From contig JAHCLQ010000827.1 in the NCBI GenBank assembly GCA_023678885.1, forward strand, positions 37,547-101,546: a DNA stretch of 64,000 bases, written 5' to 3'. This stretch comes from Pogostemon cablin. Its lineage: Eukaryota > Streptophyta > Magnoliopsida > Lamiales > Lamiaceae. Position numbers and translations under genes: made by a program. The notes beneath the pieces are model-generated. The model did not search any database. It was not told where the DNA came from and saw only the letters and a list, made by a program, of their open reading frames with translations. This document shows positions 26,640-41,161 of this stretch, one piece after another; the stretch's first letter is position 1; every line of letters starts with the position of its first letter.

Positions 26640-29024
26640 ATGAAGGAAATGAGCATCATGATGTTGGAAATTAGCATCATGATGAAAGAAAAGAGCAACA
26701 TGTAGAAGGAAATGAGCATCACGATGAAGGGAATATGCATCATAATTAAACAAAATGAGCATCATGACGTAGGAAATAAGCATTATGATGAAGAAAATAA
26801 GCATCATGATGAAGAAAATATGCATCATGAGGAAAAAAATGAGAATCATGATTTAGAAAATGAGCATCATGATGAAGAAAATAAACCTCATTATAAAGAA
26901 AATATGCATCATAATGAAGGAAATGAGCATCATGATGTTGGAAATTAGCATCATGATAAAAGAAAACAGGTATTATGATGAAGGAAATAAGCATCATGAT
27001 GAAGAAAATGAGCATCATGATGAAGAAAATATGCATCATAATGAAGAAAATAAGCATCGTGATGAAAAAATGCATCATGATGAAGAAAATAAGCATCACG
27101 ATGAAGAAAATTATCATCATTATGAAGGAAACGAGCATCATGATGAAGAAAAATATGCATCATGATGAAGAAAATATGCATCATGATGAAGAAAATGAGA
27201 ATTATGATGAAGAAAATATGCATCATGATAAAGAAAATGAGCATCATGATGAAGGAAATGAGCATCATGATGAAGAAAAATATGCATCATGATGAATAAA
27301 ATATGCATCATGATGTAGAAAATGAATATCATGATGAAGGAAATGAGCATCATGTTAAGAAAAATGAGCATCATGACGATGAAAATATGCATCATGATGA
27401 AGGAAATATGCATCATGATGAAGAAAATATGCATCACAATGAAAAAAATTAACATCATGATGAAGTAAATGAGCGTCATGATGAAGTAAATGAGTATCAT
27501 GATGAAGAAAATAACCGTCATGATGAAGAAAATATGCATCGTGATGAAGAAAATATGCAATATGATGAAGAAAATACTCATCATGATGAATAAAACGAGC
27601 ATCATGATGAAGAAAATATGCATCGTGATGAAGAAAGTACACATCATGACGTAGGAAATAAGCATCATGGTGAACAAAATATGCATCATGATGAAGGAAA
27701 TGAACATCGCGATAAAGAAATTAGCTTCATGATGAAGGAAATGAGGATCGCGATGAAAGAAATGAGCATTACGATGAAAAAAATGAGCATCACGATGAAG
27801 AACATACACACCATGACGAAAAAAATATGCATAATAATGAAGAAAATATGCATCAAGATGAAGGAAATGGGCATCATGATGAATAAAATGAGCTTCATGA
27901 TGAAGAAAATAAGCATAATGATGAAGAAATTGAGTATCATGATGAAGAAAATGAGCATCATGATGAAGAAAATTCGAACCATGATAAAGAAAATATGCAT
28001 CATGATGAAGAAAATGATCATCATGATGAAGAAAATATGCATTATGATGAAGAAAATGAGCAATATGCGTCATGATAAGAAAATATGCATGATGATGAAG
28101 GAAATATGCATCAGAAAGAAGAAAATATGCATCATGATGAAGAAAATGATGGAAGCATCACAATTAAGGAAATATGCATCATGATGAAGAAAATATGCAT
28201 CATGATCAAAAAATAAGCATCACGATGAGGGAATATACAAAACGATGAAGAACATATGTATCATGATGAAGGAAATGAGCATAATGATGAAGAAAATGAG
28301 CATCATGATGAAGAAAATGAGCATCATGATGAAGGAAATGAACATCATGATGAAGAAAATATGCATCATGATGAAGGAAATAAACTTCATGATGAAGGAA
28401 ATGAACATCGCGATGAAGAAATTAGCATCATGATGATGGAAATGAGGATCGCTATGAATGAAATGAGCATTACGATGAAGAAAATAAGCATCTCGATGAA
28501 GAACATACGCACCATGATGATGAAAATATGCATAATGATGAAGAAAATACGCATCATGATGAAGAAAATGGGCATCATGATGAAGAAAATGAACTTCGTG
28601 ATGAAAAAATACGCATAATGATGAAGAAAATGAGCATCATGATGATGAAGATGAGAACCATGATAAAGAAATTTTGCATCATGATGAAGAAAATGATTAT
28701 CATGAAGAAGAAATATGCATCATGATGAAGAAAATGAGCAATATGCATCATGATGAAGAAAATATGCATGATGATAAAGAAAATAGGCATCAGAAAGAAG
28801 AAAATATGCATCATGATGAAGAAAATGAGCATCACAATTAAGGGAATATGCATCATGAAGAAAAATATATGCATCACGATGAAGGAAATTTGTAAAACTA
28901 TGAAGAACAAATCCATCATGATGAAGGAAATGAGAATAATGATGAATAAAATGAGCATCATGATGAAGAAAATGAGCATCATGATGAAGAAAATATGCGT
29001 CATGATTAAGGAAAAGACCATCTG
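26640..29024 (+). repeat. HOR copy H12 (2,385 bp), left arm B, right arm B
   Basis: This is the only copy whose two arms are both B-type. It starts ATGAAGGAAATGAGC after GACCATCTG and has CATGTAGAAGG near 26699, shared with H13 and H15 only. The right arm has CATGATCAAAAAATAAGC near 28201. Confidence 0.92.
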
Positions 29025-31430
29025 ATGAAGGAAATGAGCATCATGATGTTGGAAATTAGCATCATGATGAAAGAAAAGAGCAACATGTAGAAGGAAATGA
29101 GCATCACGATGAAGGGAATATGCATCATAATTAAACAAAATGAGCATCATGACGTAGGAAATAAGCATTATGACGAAGAAAATAAGCATCATGATGAAGA
29201 AAATATGCATCATGAGGAAAAAAATGAGAATCATGATTTAGAAAATGAGCATCATGATGAAGAAAATAAACCTCATTATAAAGAAAATATGCATCATAAT
29301 GAAGGAAATGAGCATCATGATGTTGGAAATTAGCATCATGATAAAAGAAAACAGGTATTATGATGAAGGAAATAAGCATCATGATGAAGAAAATGAGCAT
29401 CATGATGAAGAAAATATGCATCATAATGAAGAAAATGCATCTTGATGAAAAAATGCATCATGATGAAGAAAATAAGCATCACGATGAAGAAAATTATCAT
29501 CATTATGAAGGAAACGAGCATCATGATGAAGAAAAATATGCATCATGATGAAGAAAATATGCATCATGATGAAGAAAATGAGAATTATGATGAAGAAAAT
29601 ATGCATCATGATAAAGAAAATGAGCATCATGATGAAGGAAATGAGCATCATGATGAAGAAAAATATGCATCATGATGAATAAAATATGCATCATGATGTA
29701 GAAAATGAATATCATGATGAAGGAAATGAGCATCATGTTAAGAAAAATGAGCATCATGACGATGAAAATATGCATCATGATGAAGGAAATATGCATCATG
29801 ATGAAGAAAATATGCATCACAATGAAAAAAATTAGCATCATGATGAAGTAAATGAGCGTCATGATGAAGTAAATGAGCATCATGATGAAGAAAATAACCG
29901 TCATGATGAAGAAAATATGCATCGTGATGAAGAAAATATGCAATATGATGAAGAAAATACTCATCATGATGAATAAAACGAGCATCATGATGAAGAAAAT
30001 ATGCATCGTGATGAAGAAAGTACACATCATGACGTAGGAAATAAGCATCATGGTGAACAAAATATGCATCATGATGAAGGAAATGAACATCGCGATAAAG
30101 AAATTAGCTTCATGATGAAGGAAATGAGGATCGCGATGAAAGAAATGAGCATTACGATGAAGAAAATGAGCATCACGATGAAGAACATACACACCAAGAC
30201 GAAGAAAATATGCATAATAATGAAGAAAATATGCATCAAGATGAGGGAAATGGGCATCATGATGAATAAAATGAGCTTCATGATGAAGAAAATAAGCATA
30301 ATGATGAAGAAATTGAGTATCATGATGAAGAAAATGAGCATCATGATGAAGAAAATAAGAACCATGATAAAGAAAATATGCATCATGATGAAGAAAATGA
30401 TCATCATGATGAAGAAAATATGCATTATGATGAAGAAAATGAGCAATATGCGTCATGATAAGAAAATATGCATGATGATGAAGGAAATATGCATCAGAAA
30501 GAAGAAAATATGCATCATGATAAAGAAAATGATGGAAGCATCACAATTAAGGAAATATGCATCATGATGAAGAAAATATGCATCATGATGAAAAAATAAG
30601 CATCACGATGAGGGAAATATACAAAACGATGAAGAACATATGCATCATGATGAAGGAAATGAGCATAATGATGAAGAAAATGAGCATCATGATGAAGAAA
30701 ATGAGCATCATGATGAAGGAAATGAACATCATGATGAAGAAAATATGCATCATGATGAAGGAAATGAACATCATGATGAAGGAAATGAACATCGCGATGA
30801 AGAAATTAGCATCATGATGATGGAAATGAGGATCTCTATGAATGAAATGAGCATTACGATGAAGAAAATAAGCATCTCGATGAAGAACATACGCACCATG
30901 ATGATGAAAATATGCATAATGATGATGAAAATACGCATCATGATGAAGAAAATGGGCATCATGATGAAGAAACTGAGCTTCGTGATGAAGAAAATACGCA
31001 TAATGATGAAGAAAATGAGCATCATGATGAAGAAAATGAGCATCATGATGATGAAGATGAGAACCATGATAAAGAAAATTTGCATCATGATGAAGAAAAT
31101 GATCATCATGAAGAAGAAAATATGCATCATGATGAAGAAAATGAGCAATATGCATCATGATGAAGAAAATATGCATGATGATAAAGAAAATAGGCATCAG
31201 AAAGAAGAAAATATGCCTCATGATGAAGAAAATGAGCATCACAATAAAGGGAATATACATCATGATGAAGAAAATATGCATCACGATGAAGGAAAATGTA
31301 AAACTATGAAGAACATATCCATCATGATGAAGGAAATGAGAATAATGATGAATAAAATGAGCATCATGATGAAGAAAATGAGTATCATGATGAAGAAAAT
31401 ATGCGTCATGATGAAGGAAAAGAGCATCTG
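29025..31430 (+). repeat. HOR copy H13 (2,406 bp), left arm B, right arm A1
   Basis: It carries CATGTAGAAGG near 29084 like H12 and H15, and a private GCATCTTGATG near 29437. The right arm is A1 (GAAACTGAGC near 30967). With H14 it forms a dimer that recurs as H15 plus the following A-type start at H16, about 4.82 kb later. Confidence 0.92.
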
Positions 31431-33847
31431 ATGAAGGAAATTGGCATCATGATGTTGGAAATTAGCATCATGATGAAAGAAAAGAGTAACATGTTGAAGG
31501 AAATGAGCATCACGATGAAGGGAATATGCATCATAATTAAACAAAATGAGCATCATGACGTAGGAAATAAGCATTATGATGAAGAAAATAAGCATCATGA
31601 TGAAGAAAATATGCATCATGAGGAAAAAAATGAGAATCATGATTTAGAAAATGAGCATCATGATGAAGAAAATAAACCTCATTATAAAGAAAATATGCAT
31701 CATAATGAAGGAAATGAGCATCATGATGTTGGAAATTAGCATCATGATAAAAGAAAACAGGTATTATGATGAAGGAAATAAGCATCATGATGAAGAAAAT
31801 TAGCATCATGATGAAGAAAATATGCATCATAATGAAGAAAATAAGCATCGTGATGAAAAAAATGCATCATGATGAAGAAAATAAGCATCACGATGAAGAA
31901 AATGATCATCATTATGAAGGAAACGAGCATCATGATGAAGAAAAATATGCATCATGATGAAGAAAATATGCATCATGATGAAGAAAATGAGAATTATGAT
32001 AAAGAAAATGTGCATCATGATAAAGAAAATGAGCATCATGATGAAGGAAATGAGCATCATGATGAAGAAAAATATGCATCATGATGAATAAAATATGCAT
32101 CATGATGAGGAAAATGAGCATCATGATGAAGAAAATATGCATCATGATGTAGAAAATGAATATCATTATGAAGGAAATGAGCATCATGTTAAGAAAAATG
32201 AGCATCATGACGATGAAAATATGCATCATGATGAAGGAAATATGCATCGTGATGAAGAAAATATGCATCACAATGAAAAAAATTAGCATCATGATGAAGA
32301 AAATGAGCATCATGATGAAGTAAATGAGCATCATGATGAAGAAAATAACCGTCATGATGAAGAAAATATGCATCGTGATGAAGAAAATATGCAATATGAT
32401 GAAGAAAATACTTATCATGATGAATAAAACGAGCATCATGATGCATCGTGATGAAGAAAGTACACATCATGACGTAGGAAATAAGCATCATGGTGAACAA
32501 AATATGCATCATGATGAATGAAATGAACATCACGATAAAGAAATTAGCTTCATGATGAAGGAAATGAGGATCGCGATGAAAGAAATGAGCATTACGATGA
32601 AAAAAATGAGCATCACGATGAAGAACATACACACCATGACGAAAAAAATATGCATAATAATGAAGAAAATATGCATCAAGATGAAGGAAATGGGCATCAT
32701 GATGAATAAAATGAGCTTCATGATGAAGAAAATAAGCATAATGATGAAGAAATTGAGTATCATGATGCAGAAATTGAGCATCATGATGAAGAAAATTAGA
32801 ACCATGATAAAGAAAATATGCATCATGATGAAGAAAATGATCATCATGATGAAGAAAATATGCATTATGATGAAGAAAATGAGCAATATGCGTCATGATA
32901 AGAAAATATGCATGATGATGAAGGAAATATGCATCAGAAAGAAGAAAATATGCATCATGATGAAGAAAATGATGGAAGCATCACAATTAAGGAAATATGC
33001 ATCATGATGAAGAAAATATGCATCATGATCAAAAAATAAGCATCACGATGAGGGAATATACAAAACGATGAAGAACATATGCATCATGATGAAGGAAATG
33101 AGCATAATGATGAAGAAAATGAGCATCATGATGAAGAAAATGAGCATCATGATGAAGGAAATGAACATCATGATGAAGAAAATATGCATCATGATGAAGG
33201 AAATAAACTTCATGATGAAGGAAATGAACATCGCGATGAAGAAATTAGCATCATGATGATGGAAATGAGGATCGCTATGAATGAAATGAGCATTACGATG
33301 AAGAAAATAAGCATCTCGATGAAGAACATACGCACCATGATGATGAAAATATGCATAATGATGAAGAAAATACGCATCATGATGAAGAAAATGGGCATCA
33401 TGATGAAGAAAATGAACTTCGTGATGAAGAAATACGCATAATGATGAAGAAAATGAGCATCATGATGATGAAGATGAGAACCATGATAAAGAAAATTTGC
33501 ATCAATGTGAAGAAAATGATCATCATGAAGAAGAAATATGCATCATGATGAAGAAAATGAGCAATATGCATCATGATGAAGAAAATATGCATGATGATAA
33601 AGAAAATAGGCATCAGAAAGAAGAAAATATGCATCATGATGAAGAAAATGAGCATCACAATTAAGGGAATATGCATCATGAAGAAAAATATATGCATCAC
33701 GATGAAGGAAATTTGTAAAACTATGAAGAACAAATCCATCATGATGAAGGAAATGAGAATAATGATGAATAAAATGAGCATCATGATGAAGAAAATGAGT
33801 ATCATGATGAAGAAAATATGCGTCATGATTAAGGAAAAGACCATCTG
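31431..33847 (+). repeat. HOR copy H14 (2,417 bp), left arm A, right arm B, 11-bp deletion
   Basis: An A-type start follows the A1 right arm of H13. An 11-bp deletion at about 32443/32444 joins GAGCATCATGATG directly to CATCGTGATG, removing one spacer and leaving two palindromes head to tail. A private scrambled word GCATCAATGTGAAG lies near 33499. The right arm is B-type. Confidence 0.91.
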
Positions 33848-36257
33848 ATGAAGGAAATGAGCATCATGATGTTGGAAATTAGCATCATGATGAAAGAAAA
33901 GAGCAACATGTAGAAGGAAATGAGCATCACGATGAAGGGAATATGCATCATAATTAAACAAAATGAGCATCATGACGTAGGAAATAAGCATTATGATGAA
34001 GAAAATAAGCATCATGATGAAGAAAATATGCATCATGAGGAAAAAAAATGAGAATCATGATTTAGAAAATGAGCATCATGATGAAGAAAATAAACCTCAT
34101 TATAAAGAAAATATGCATCATAATGAAGGAAATGAGCATCATGATGTTGGAAATTAGCATCATGATAAAAGAAAACAGGTATTATGATGAAGGAAATAAG
34201 CATCATGATGAAGAAAATGAGCATCATGATGAAGAAAATATGCATCATAATGAAGAAAATAAGCATCGTGATGAAAAAATGCATCATGATGAAGAAAATA
34301 AGCATCACGATGAAGAAAATTATCATCATTATGAAGGAAACGAGCATCATGATGAAGAAAAATATGCATCATGATGAAGAAAATATGCATCATGATGAAG
34401 AAAATGAGAATTATGATGAAGAAAATATGCATCATGATAAAGAAAATGAGCATCATGATGAAGGAAATGAGCATCATGATGAAGAAAAATATGCATCATG
34501 ATGAATAAAATATGCATCAAGATGTAGAAAATGAATATAATGATGAAGGAAATGAGCATCATGTTAAGAAAAATGAGCATCATGACGATGAAAATATGCA
34601 TCATGATGAAGGAAATATGCATCATGATGAAGAAAATATGCATCACAATGAAAAAAATTAGCATCATGATGAAGTAAATGAGCGTCATGATGAAGTAAAT
34701 GAGCATCATGAAGAAGAAAATAACCGTCATGATGAAGAAAATATGCATCGTGATGAAGAAAATATGCAATATGATGAAGAAAATACTCATTATGATGAAT
34801 AAAACGAGCATCATGATGAAGAAAATATGCATCGTGATGAAGAAAGTACACATCATGACGTAGGAAATAAGCATCATGGTGAACAAAATATGCATCATGA
34901 TGAAGGAAATGAACATCGCGATAAAGAAATTAGCTTCATGATGAAGGAAATGAGGATCGCGATGAAAGAAATGAGCATTACGATGAAGAAAATGAGCATC
35001 ACGATGAAGAACATACACACCAAGACGAAGAAAATATGCATAATAATGAAGAAAATATGCATCAAGATGAGGGAAATGGGCATCATGATGAATAAAATGA
35101 GCTTCATGATGAAGAAAATAAGCATAATGATGAAGAAATTGAGTATCATGATGAAGAAAATGAGCATCATGATGAAGAAAATAAGAACCATGATAAAGAA
35201 AATATGCATCATGATGAAGAAAATGATCATCATGATGAAGAAAATATGCATTATGATGAAGAAAATGAGCAATATGCGTCATGATAAGAAAATATGCATG
35301 ATGATGAAGGAAATATGCATCAGAAAGAAGAAAATATGCATCATGATAAAGAAAATGATGGAAGCATCACAATTAAGGAAATAAGCATCATGATGAAGAA
35401 AATATGCATCATGATGAAAAAATAAGCATCACGATGAGGGAAATATACAAAACAATGAAGAACATATGCATCATGATGAAGGAAATGAGCATAATGATGA
35501 AGAAAATGAGCATCATGATGAAGAAAATGAGCATCATGATGAAGGAAATGAACATCATGATGAAGAAAATATGCATCATGATGAAGGAAATGAACATCAT
35601 GATGAAGGAAATGAACATCGCGATGAAGAAATTAGCATCATGATGATGGAAATGAGGATCGCTATGAATGAAATGAGCATTACGATGAAGAAAATAAGCA
35701 TCTCGATGAAGAACATACGCACCATGATGATGAAAATATGCATAATGATGATGAAAATACGCATCATGATGAAGAAAATGGGCATCATGATGAAGAAACT
35801 GAGCTTCGTGATGAAGAAAATACGCATAATGATGAAGAAAATGAGCATCATGATGAAGAAAATGAGCATCATGATGATGAAGATGAGAACCATGATAAAG
35901 AAAATTTGCATCATGATGAAGAAAATGATCATCATGAAGAAGAAAATATGCATCATGATGAAGAAAATGAGCAATATGCATCATGATGAAGAAAATATGC
36001 ATGATGATAAAGAAAATAGGCATCAGAAAGAAGAAAATATGCCTCATGATGAAGAAAATGAGCATCACAATAAAGGGAATATACATCATGGTGAAGAAAA
36101 TATGCATCACGATGAAGGAAATATGTAAAACTATGAAGAACATATCCATCATGATGAAGGAAATGAAAATAATGATGAATAAAATGAGCATCATGATGAA
36201 GAAAATGAGTATCATGATGATGAAAATATGCGTCATGATGAAGGAAAAGAGCATCTG
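33848..36257 (+). repeat. HOR copy H15 (2,410 bp), left arm B, right arm A1
   Basis: The left arm is sister to H13 (CATGTAGAAGG near 33907, and two successive GAAGTAAATGAG words near 34671-34699). Its start lies 4,823 bp after that of H13. The right arm is A1, with CATGGTGAAG near 36088 that also marks H16-H18. Confidence 0.92.
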
Positions 36258-38709
36258 ATGAAGGAAATTGGCATCATGATGTTGGAAATTAGCATCATGA
36301 TGAAAGAAAAGAGCAACATGTTGAAGGAAATGAGCATCACGATGAAGGGAATATGCATCATAATTAAACAAAATGAGCATCATGACGTAGGAAATAAGCA
36401 TTATGATGAAGAAAATAAGCATCATGATGAAGAAAATATGCATCATGAGGAAAAAAATGAGAATCATGATTTAGAAAATGAGCATCATGATGAAGAAAAT
36501 AAACCTCATTATAAAGAAAATATGCATCATAATGAAGGAAATGAGCATCATGATGTTGGAAATTAGCATCATGATAAAAGAAAACAGGTATTATGATGAA
36601 GGAAATAAGCATCATGATGAAGAAAATAAGCATCATGATGAATAAAATATGCATCATAATGAAGAAAATAAGCATCGTGATGAAAAAAATGCATCATGAT
36701 GAAGAAAATAAGCATCACGATGAAGAAAATGATCATCATTATGAAGGAAACGAGCATCATGATGAAGAAAAATATGCATCATGATGAAGAAAATATGCAT
36801 CATGATGAAGAAAATGAGAATTATGATAAAGAAAATGTGCATCATGATAAAGAAAATGAGCATCATGATGAAGGAAATGAGCATCATGATGAAGAAAAAT
36901 ATGCATCAAGATGAATAAAATATGCATCATGATGAAGAAAATGAGCATCATAATGAAGAAAATATGCATCATGATGTAGAAAATGAATATCATTATGAAG
37001 GAAATGAGCATCATGTTAAGAAAAATGAGCATCATGACGATGAAAATATGCATCATGATGAAGGAAATATGCATCGTGATGAAGAAAATATGCATCACAA
37101 TGAAAAAAATTAGCATCATGATGAAGAAAATGAGCATAATGATGAAGTAAATGAGCATCATGATGAAGAAAATAACCGTCATGATGAAGAAAATATGCAT
37201 CGTGATGAAGAAAATATGCAATATGATGAAGAAAATACTCATCATGATGAATAAAACGAGCATCATGATGAAGAAAATATGCATCGTGATGAAGAAAGTA
37301 CACATCATGACGTAGGAAATAAGCATCATGGTGAACAAAATATGTATCATGATGAAGGAAATGAACATCGCGATAAAGAAATTAGCTTCATGATGAAGGA
37401 AATGAGGATCGCTATGAAAGAAATGAGCATTACGATGAAAAAAATGAGCATCACGATGAGGAACATACACACCATGATGAAGAAAATATGCATAATAATG
37501 AAGAAAATATGCATCAAGATGAATGAAATGGGCATCATGATGAAAAAAATGAGCTTCATGATGAAGAAAATAAGCATAATGATGAAGAAATTGAGTATCA
37601 TGATGAAGAAAATGAGCATCATGATGAAGAAAATTAGAACCATGATAAAGAAAATATGCATCATGATGAAGAAAATGATCATCATGATGAAGAAAATATG
37701 CATTATGATGAAGAAAATGAGCAATATGCGTCATGATAAGAAAATATGCATGATGATGAAGGAAATATGCATCAGAAAGAAGAAAATATGCATCATGATG
37801 AAAAAAATGATGGAAGCATCACAATTAAGGAAATATGCATCATGATGAAGAAAATATGCATCATGATGAAAAAATAAGCATCACGATGAGGGAAATATAC
37901 AAAACGATGAAAAACATATGCATCATGATGAAGGAAATGAGCATAATGACGAAGAAAATGAGCATCATGATGAAGAAAATGAGCATCATGATGAAGGAAA
38001 TGAAAATCATGATGAAGAAAATATGCATCATGATGAAGGAAATGAACATCATGATGAAGGAAATGAACATCGCGATGAAGAAATTAGCATCATGATGATG
38101 GAAATGAGGATCGCTATGAATGAAATGAGCATTACGATGAAGAAAATAAGCATCTCGATGAAGAACATACGCACCATGATGATGAAAATATGCATAATGA
38201 TGTTGAAAATACGCATCATGATGAAGAAAATGGGCATCATGATGAAGAAACTGAGCTTCGTGATGAAGAAAATACGCATAATGATGAAGAAAATGAGCAT
38301 CATGATGAAGAAAATGAGCATCATGATGATGAAGATGAGAACCATGATAAAGAAAATTTGCATCATGATGAAGAAAATGATCATCATGAAGAAGAAAATA
38401 TGCATCATGATGAAGAAAATGAGCAATATGCATCATGATGAAGAAAATATGCATGATGATAAAGAAAATAGGCATCAGAAAGAAGAAAATATGCCTCATG
38501 ATGAAGAAAATGAGCATCACAATAAAGGGAATATACATCATGGTGAAGAAAATATGCATCACGATGAAGGAAATATGTAAAACTATGAAGAACATATCCA
38601 TCATGATGAAGGAAATGAGAATAATGATGAATAAAATGAGCATCATGATGAAGAAAATGAGTATCATGATGAAGAAAATATGCGTCATGATGAAGGAAAA
38701 GAGCATCTG
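36258..38709 (+). repeat. HOR copy H16 (2,452 bp), cluster IV
   Basis: This is the first of three copies of exactly 2,452 bp. Shared markers are ATGCATCAAGATGAATAAAAT near 36901, GAATATCATTATGAAGG near 36986, CACGATGAGGAACATAC near 37452 and GATGTTGAAAATACGC near 38199 (H16 and H17). It has ATCGCTATGAAAG near 37410, a word it shares with H19 but not with H17 or H18. Confidence 0.94.
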
Positions 38710-41161
38710 ATGAAGGAAATTGGCATCATGATGTTGGAAATTAGCATCATGATGAAAGAAAAGAGCAACATGTTGAAGGAAATGAGCATCACGATGAAGG
38801 GAATATGCATCATAATTAAACAAAATGAGCATCATGACGTAGGAAATAAGCATTATGATGAAGAAAATAAGCATCATGATGAAGAAAATATGCATCATGA
38901 GGAAAAAAATGAGAATCATGATTTAGAAAATGAGCATCATGATGAAGAAAATAAACCTCATTATAAAGAAAATATGCATCATAATGAAGGAAATGAGCAT
39001 CATGATGTTGGAAATTAGCATCATGATAAAAGAAAACAGGTATTATGATGAAGGAAATAAGCATCATGATGAAGAAAATAAGCATCATGATGAATAAAAT
39101 ATGCATCATAATGAAGAAAATAAGCATCGTGATGAAAAAAATGCATCATGATGAAGAAAATAAGCATCACGATGAAGAAAATGATCATCATTATGAAGGA
39201 AACGAGCATCATGATGAAGAAAAATATGCATCATGATGAAGAAAATATGCATCATGATGAAGAAAATGAGAATTATGATAAAGAAAATGTGCATCATGAT
39301 AAAGAAAATGAGCATCATGATGAAGGAAATGAGCATCATGATGAAGAAAAATATGCATCAAGATGAATAAAATATGCATCATGATGAAGAAAATGAGCAT
39401 CATGATGAAGAAAATATGCATCATGATGTAGAAAATGAATATCATTATGAAGGAAATGAGCATCATGTTAAGAAAAATGAGCATCATGACGATGAAAATA
39501 TGCATCATGATGAAGGAAATATGCATCGTGATGAAGAAAATATGCATCACAATGAAAAAAATTAGCATCATGATGAAGAAAATGAGCATAATGATGAAGT
39601 AAATGAGCATCATGATGAAGAAAATAACCGTCATGATGAAGAAAATATGCATCGTGATGAAGAAAATATGCAATATGATGAAGAAAATACTCATCATGAT
39701 GAATAAAACGAGCATCATGATGAAGAAAATATGCATCGTGATGAAGAAAGTACACATCATGACGTAGGAAATAAGCATCATGGTGAACAAAATATGTATC
39801 ATGATGAAGGAAATGAACATCGCGATAAAGAAATTAGCTTCATGATGAAGGAAATGAGGATCGCGATGAAAGAAATGAGCATTACGATGAAAAAAATGAG
39901 CATCACGATGAGGAACATACACACCATGATGAAGAAAATATGCATAATAATGAAGAAAATATGCATCAAGATGAATGAAATGGGCATCATGATGAAAAAA
40001 ATGAGCTTCATGATGAAGAAAATAAGCATACTGATGAAGAAATTGAGTATCATGATGAAGAAAATGAGCATCATGATGAAGAAAATTAGAACCATGATAA
40101 AGAAAATATGCATCATGATGAAGAAAATGATCATCATGATGAAGAAAATATGCATTATGATGAAGAAAATGAGCAATATGCGTCATGATAAGAAAATATG
40201 CATGATGATGAAGGAAATATGCATCAGAAAGAAGAAAATATGCATCATGATGAAAAAAATGATGGAAGCATCACAATTAAGGAAATATGCATCATGATGA
40301 AGAAAATATGCATCATGATGAAAAAATAAGCATCACGATGAGGGAAATATACAAAACGATGAAAAACATATGCATCATGATGAAGGAAATGAGCATAATG
40401 ACGAAGAAAATGAGCATCATGATGAAGAAAATGAGCATCATGATGAAGGAAATGAAAATCATGATGAAGAAAATATGCATCATGATGAAGGAAATGAACA
40501 TCATGATGAAGGAAATGAACATCGCGATGAAGAAATTAGCATCATGATGATGGAAATGAGGATCGCTATGACTGAAATGAGCATTACGATGAAGAAAATA
40601 AGCATCTCGATGAAGAACATACGCACCATGATGATGAAAATATGCATAATGATGTTGAAAATACGCATCATGATGAAGAAAATGGGCATCATGATGAAGA
40701 AACTGAGCTTCGTGATGAAGAAAATACGCATAATGATGAAGAAAATGAGCATCATGATGAAGAAAATGAGCATCATGATGATGAAGATGAGAACCATGAT
40801 AAAGAAAATTTGCATCATGATGAAGAAAATGATCATCATGAAGAAGAAAATATGCATCATGATGAAGAAAATGAGCAATATGCATCATGATGAAGAAAAT
40901 ATGCATGATGATAAAGAAAATAGGCATCAGAAAGAAGAAAATATGCCTCATGATGAAGAAAATGAGCATCACAATAAAGGGAATATACATCATGGTGAAG
41001 AAAATATGCATCACGATGAAGGAAATATGTAAAACTATGAAGAACATATCCATCATGATGAAGGAAATGAGAATAATGATGAATAAAATGAGCATCATGA
41101 TGAAGAAAATGAGTATCATGATGAAGAAAATATGCGTCATGATGAAGGAAAAGAGCATCTG
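38710..41161 (+). repeat. HOR copy H17 (2,452 bp), cluster IV
   Basis: It is near-identical to H16 over its full length by visual comparison. Differences noticed include GAGCATCATGATG where H16 has GAGCATCATAATG, CATACTGATG near 40027 (shared with H18), and ATGACTGAAATG near 40568. It is a very recent tandem duplicate. Confidence 0.94.
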
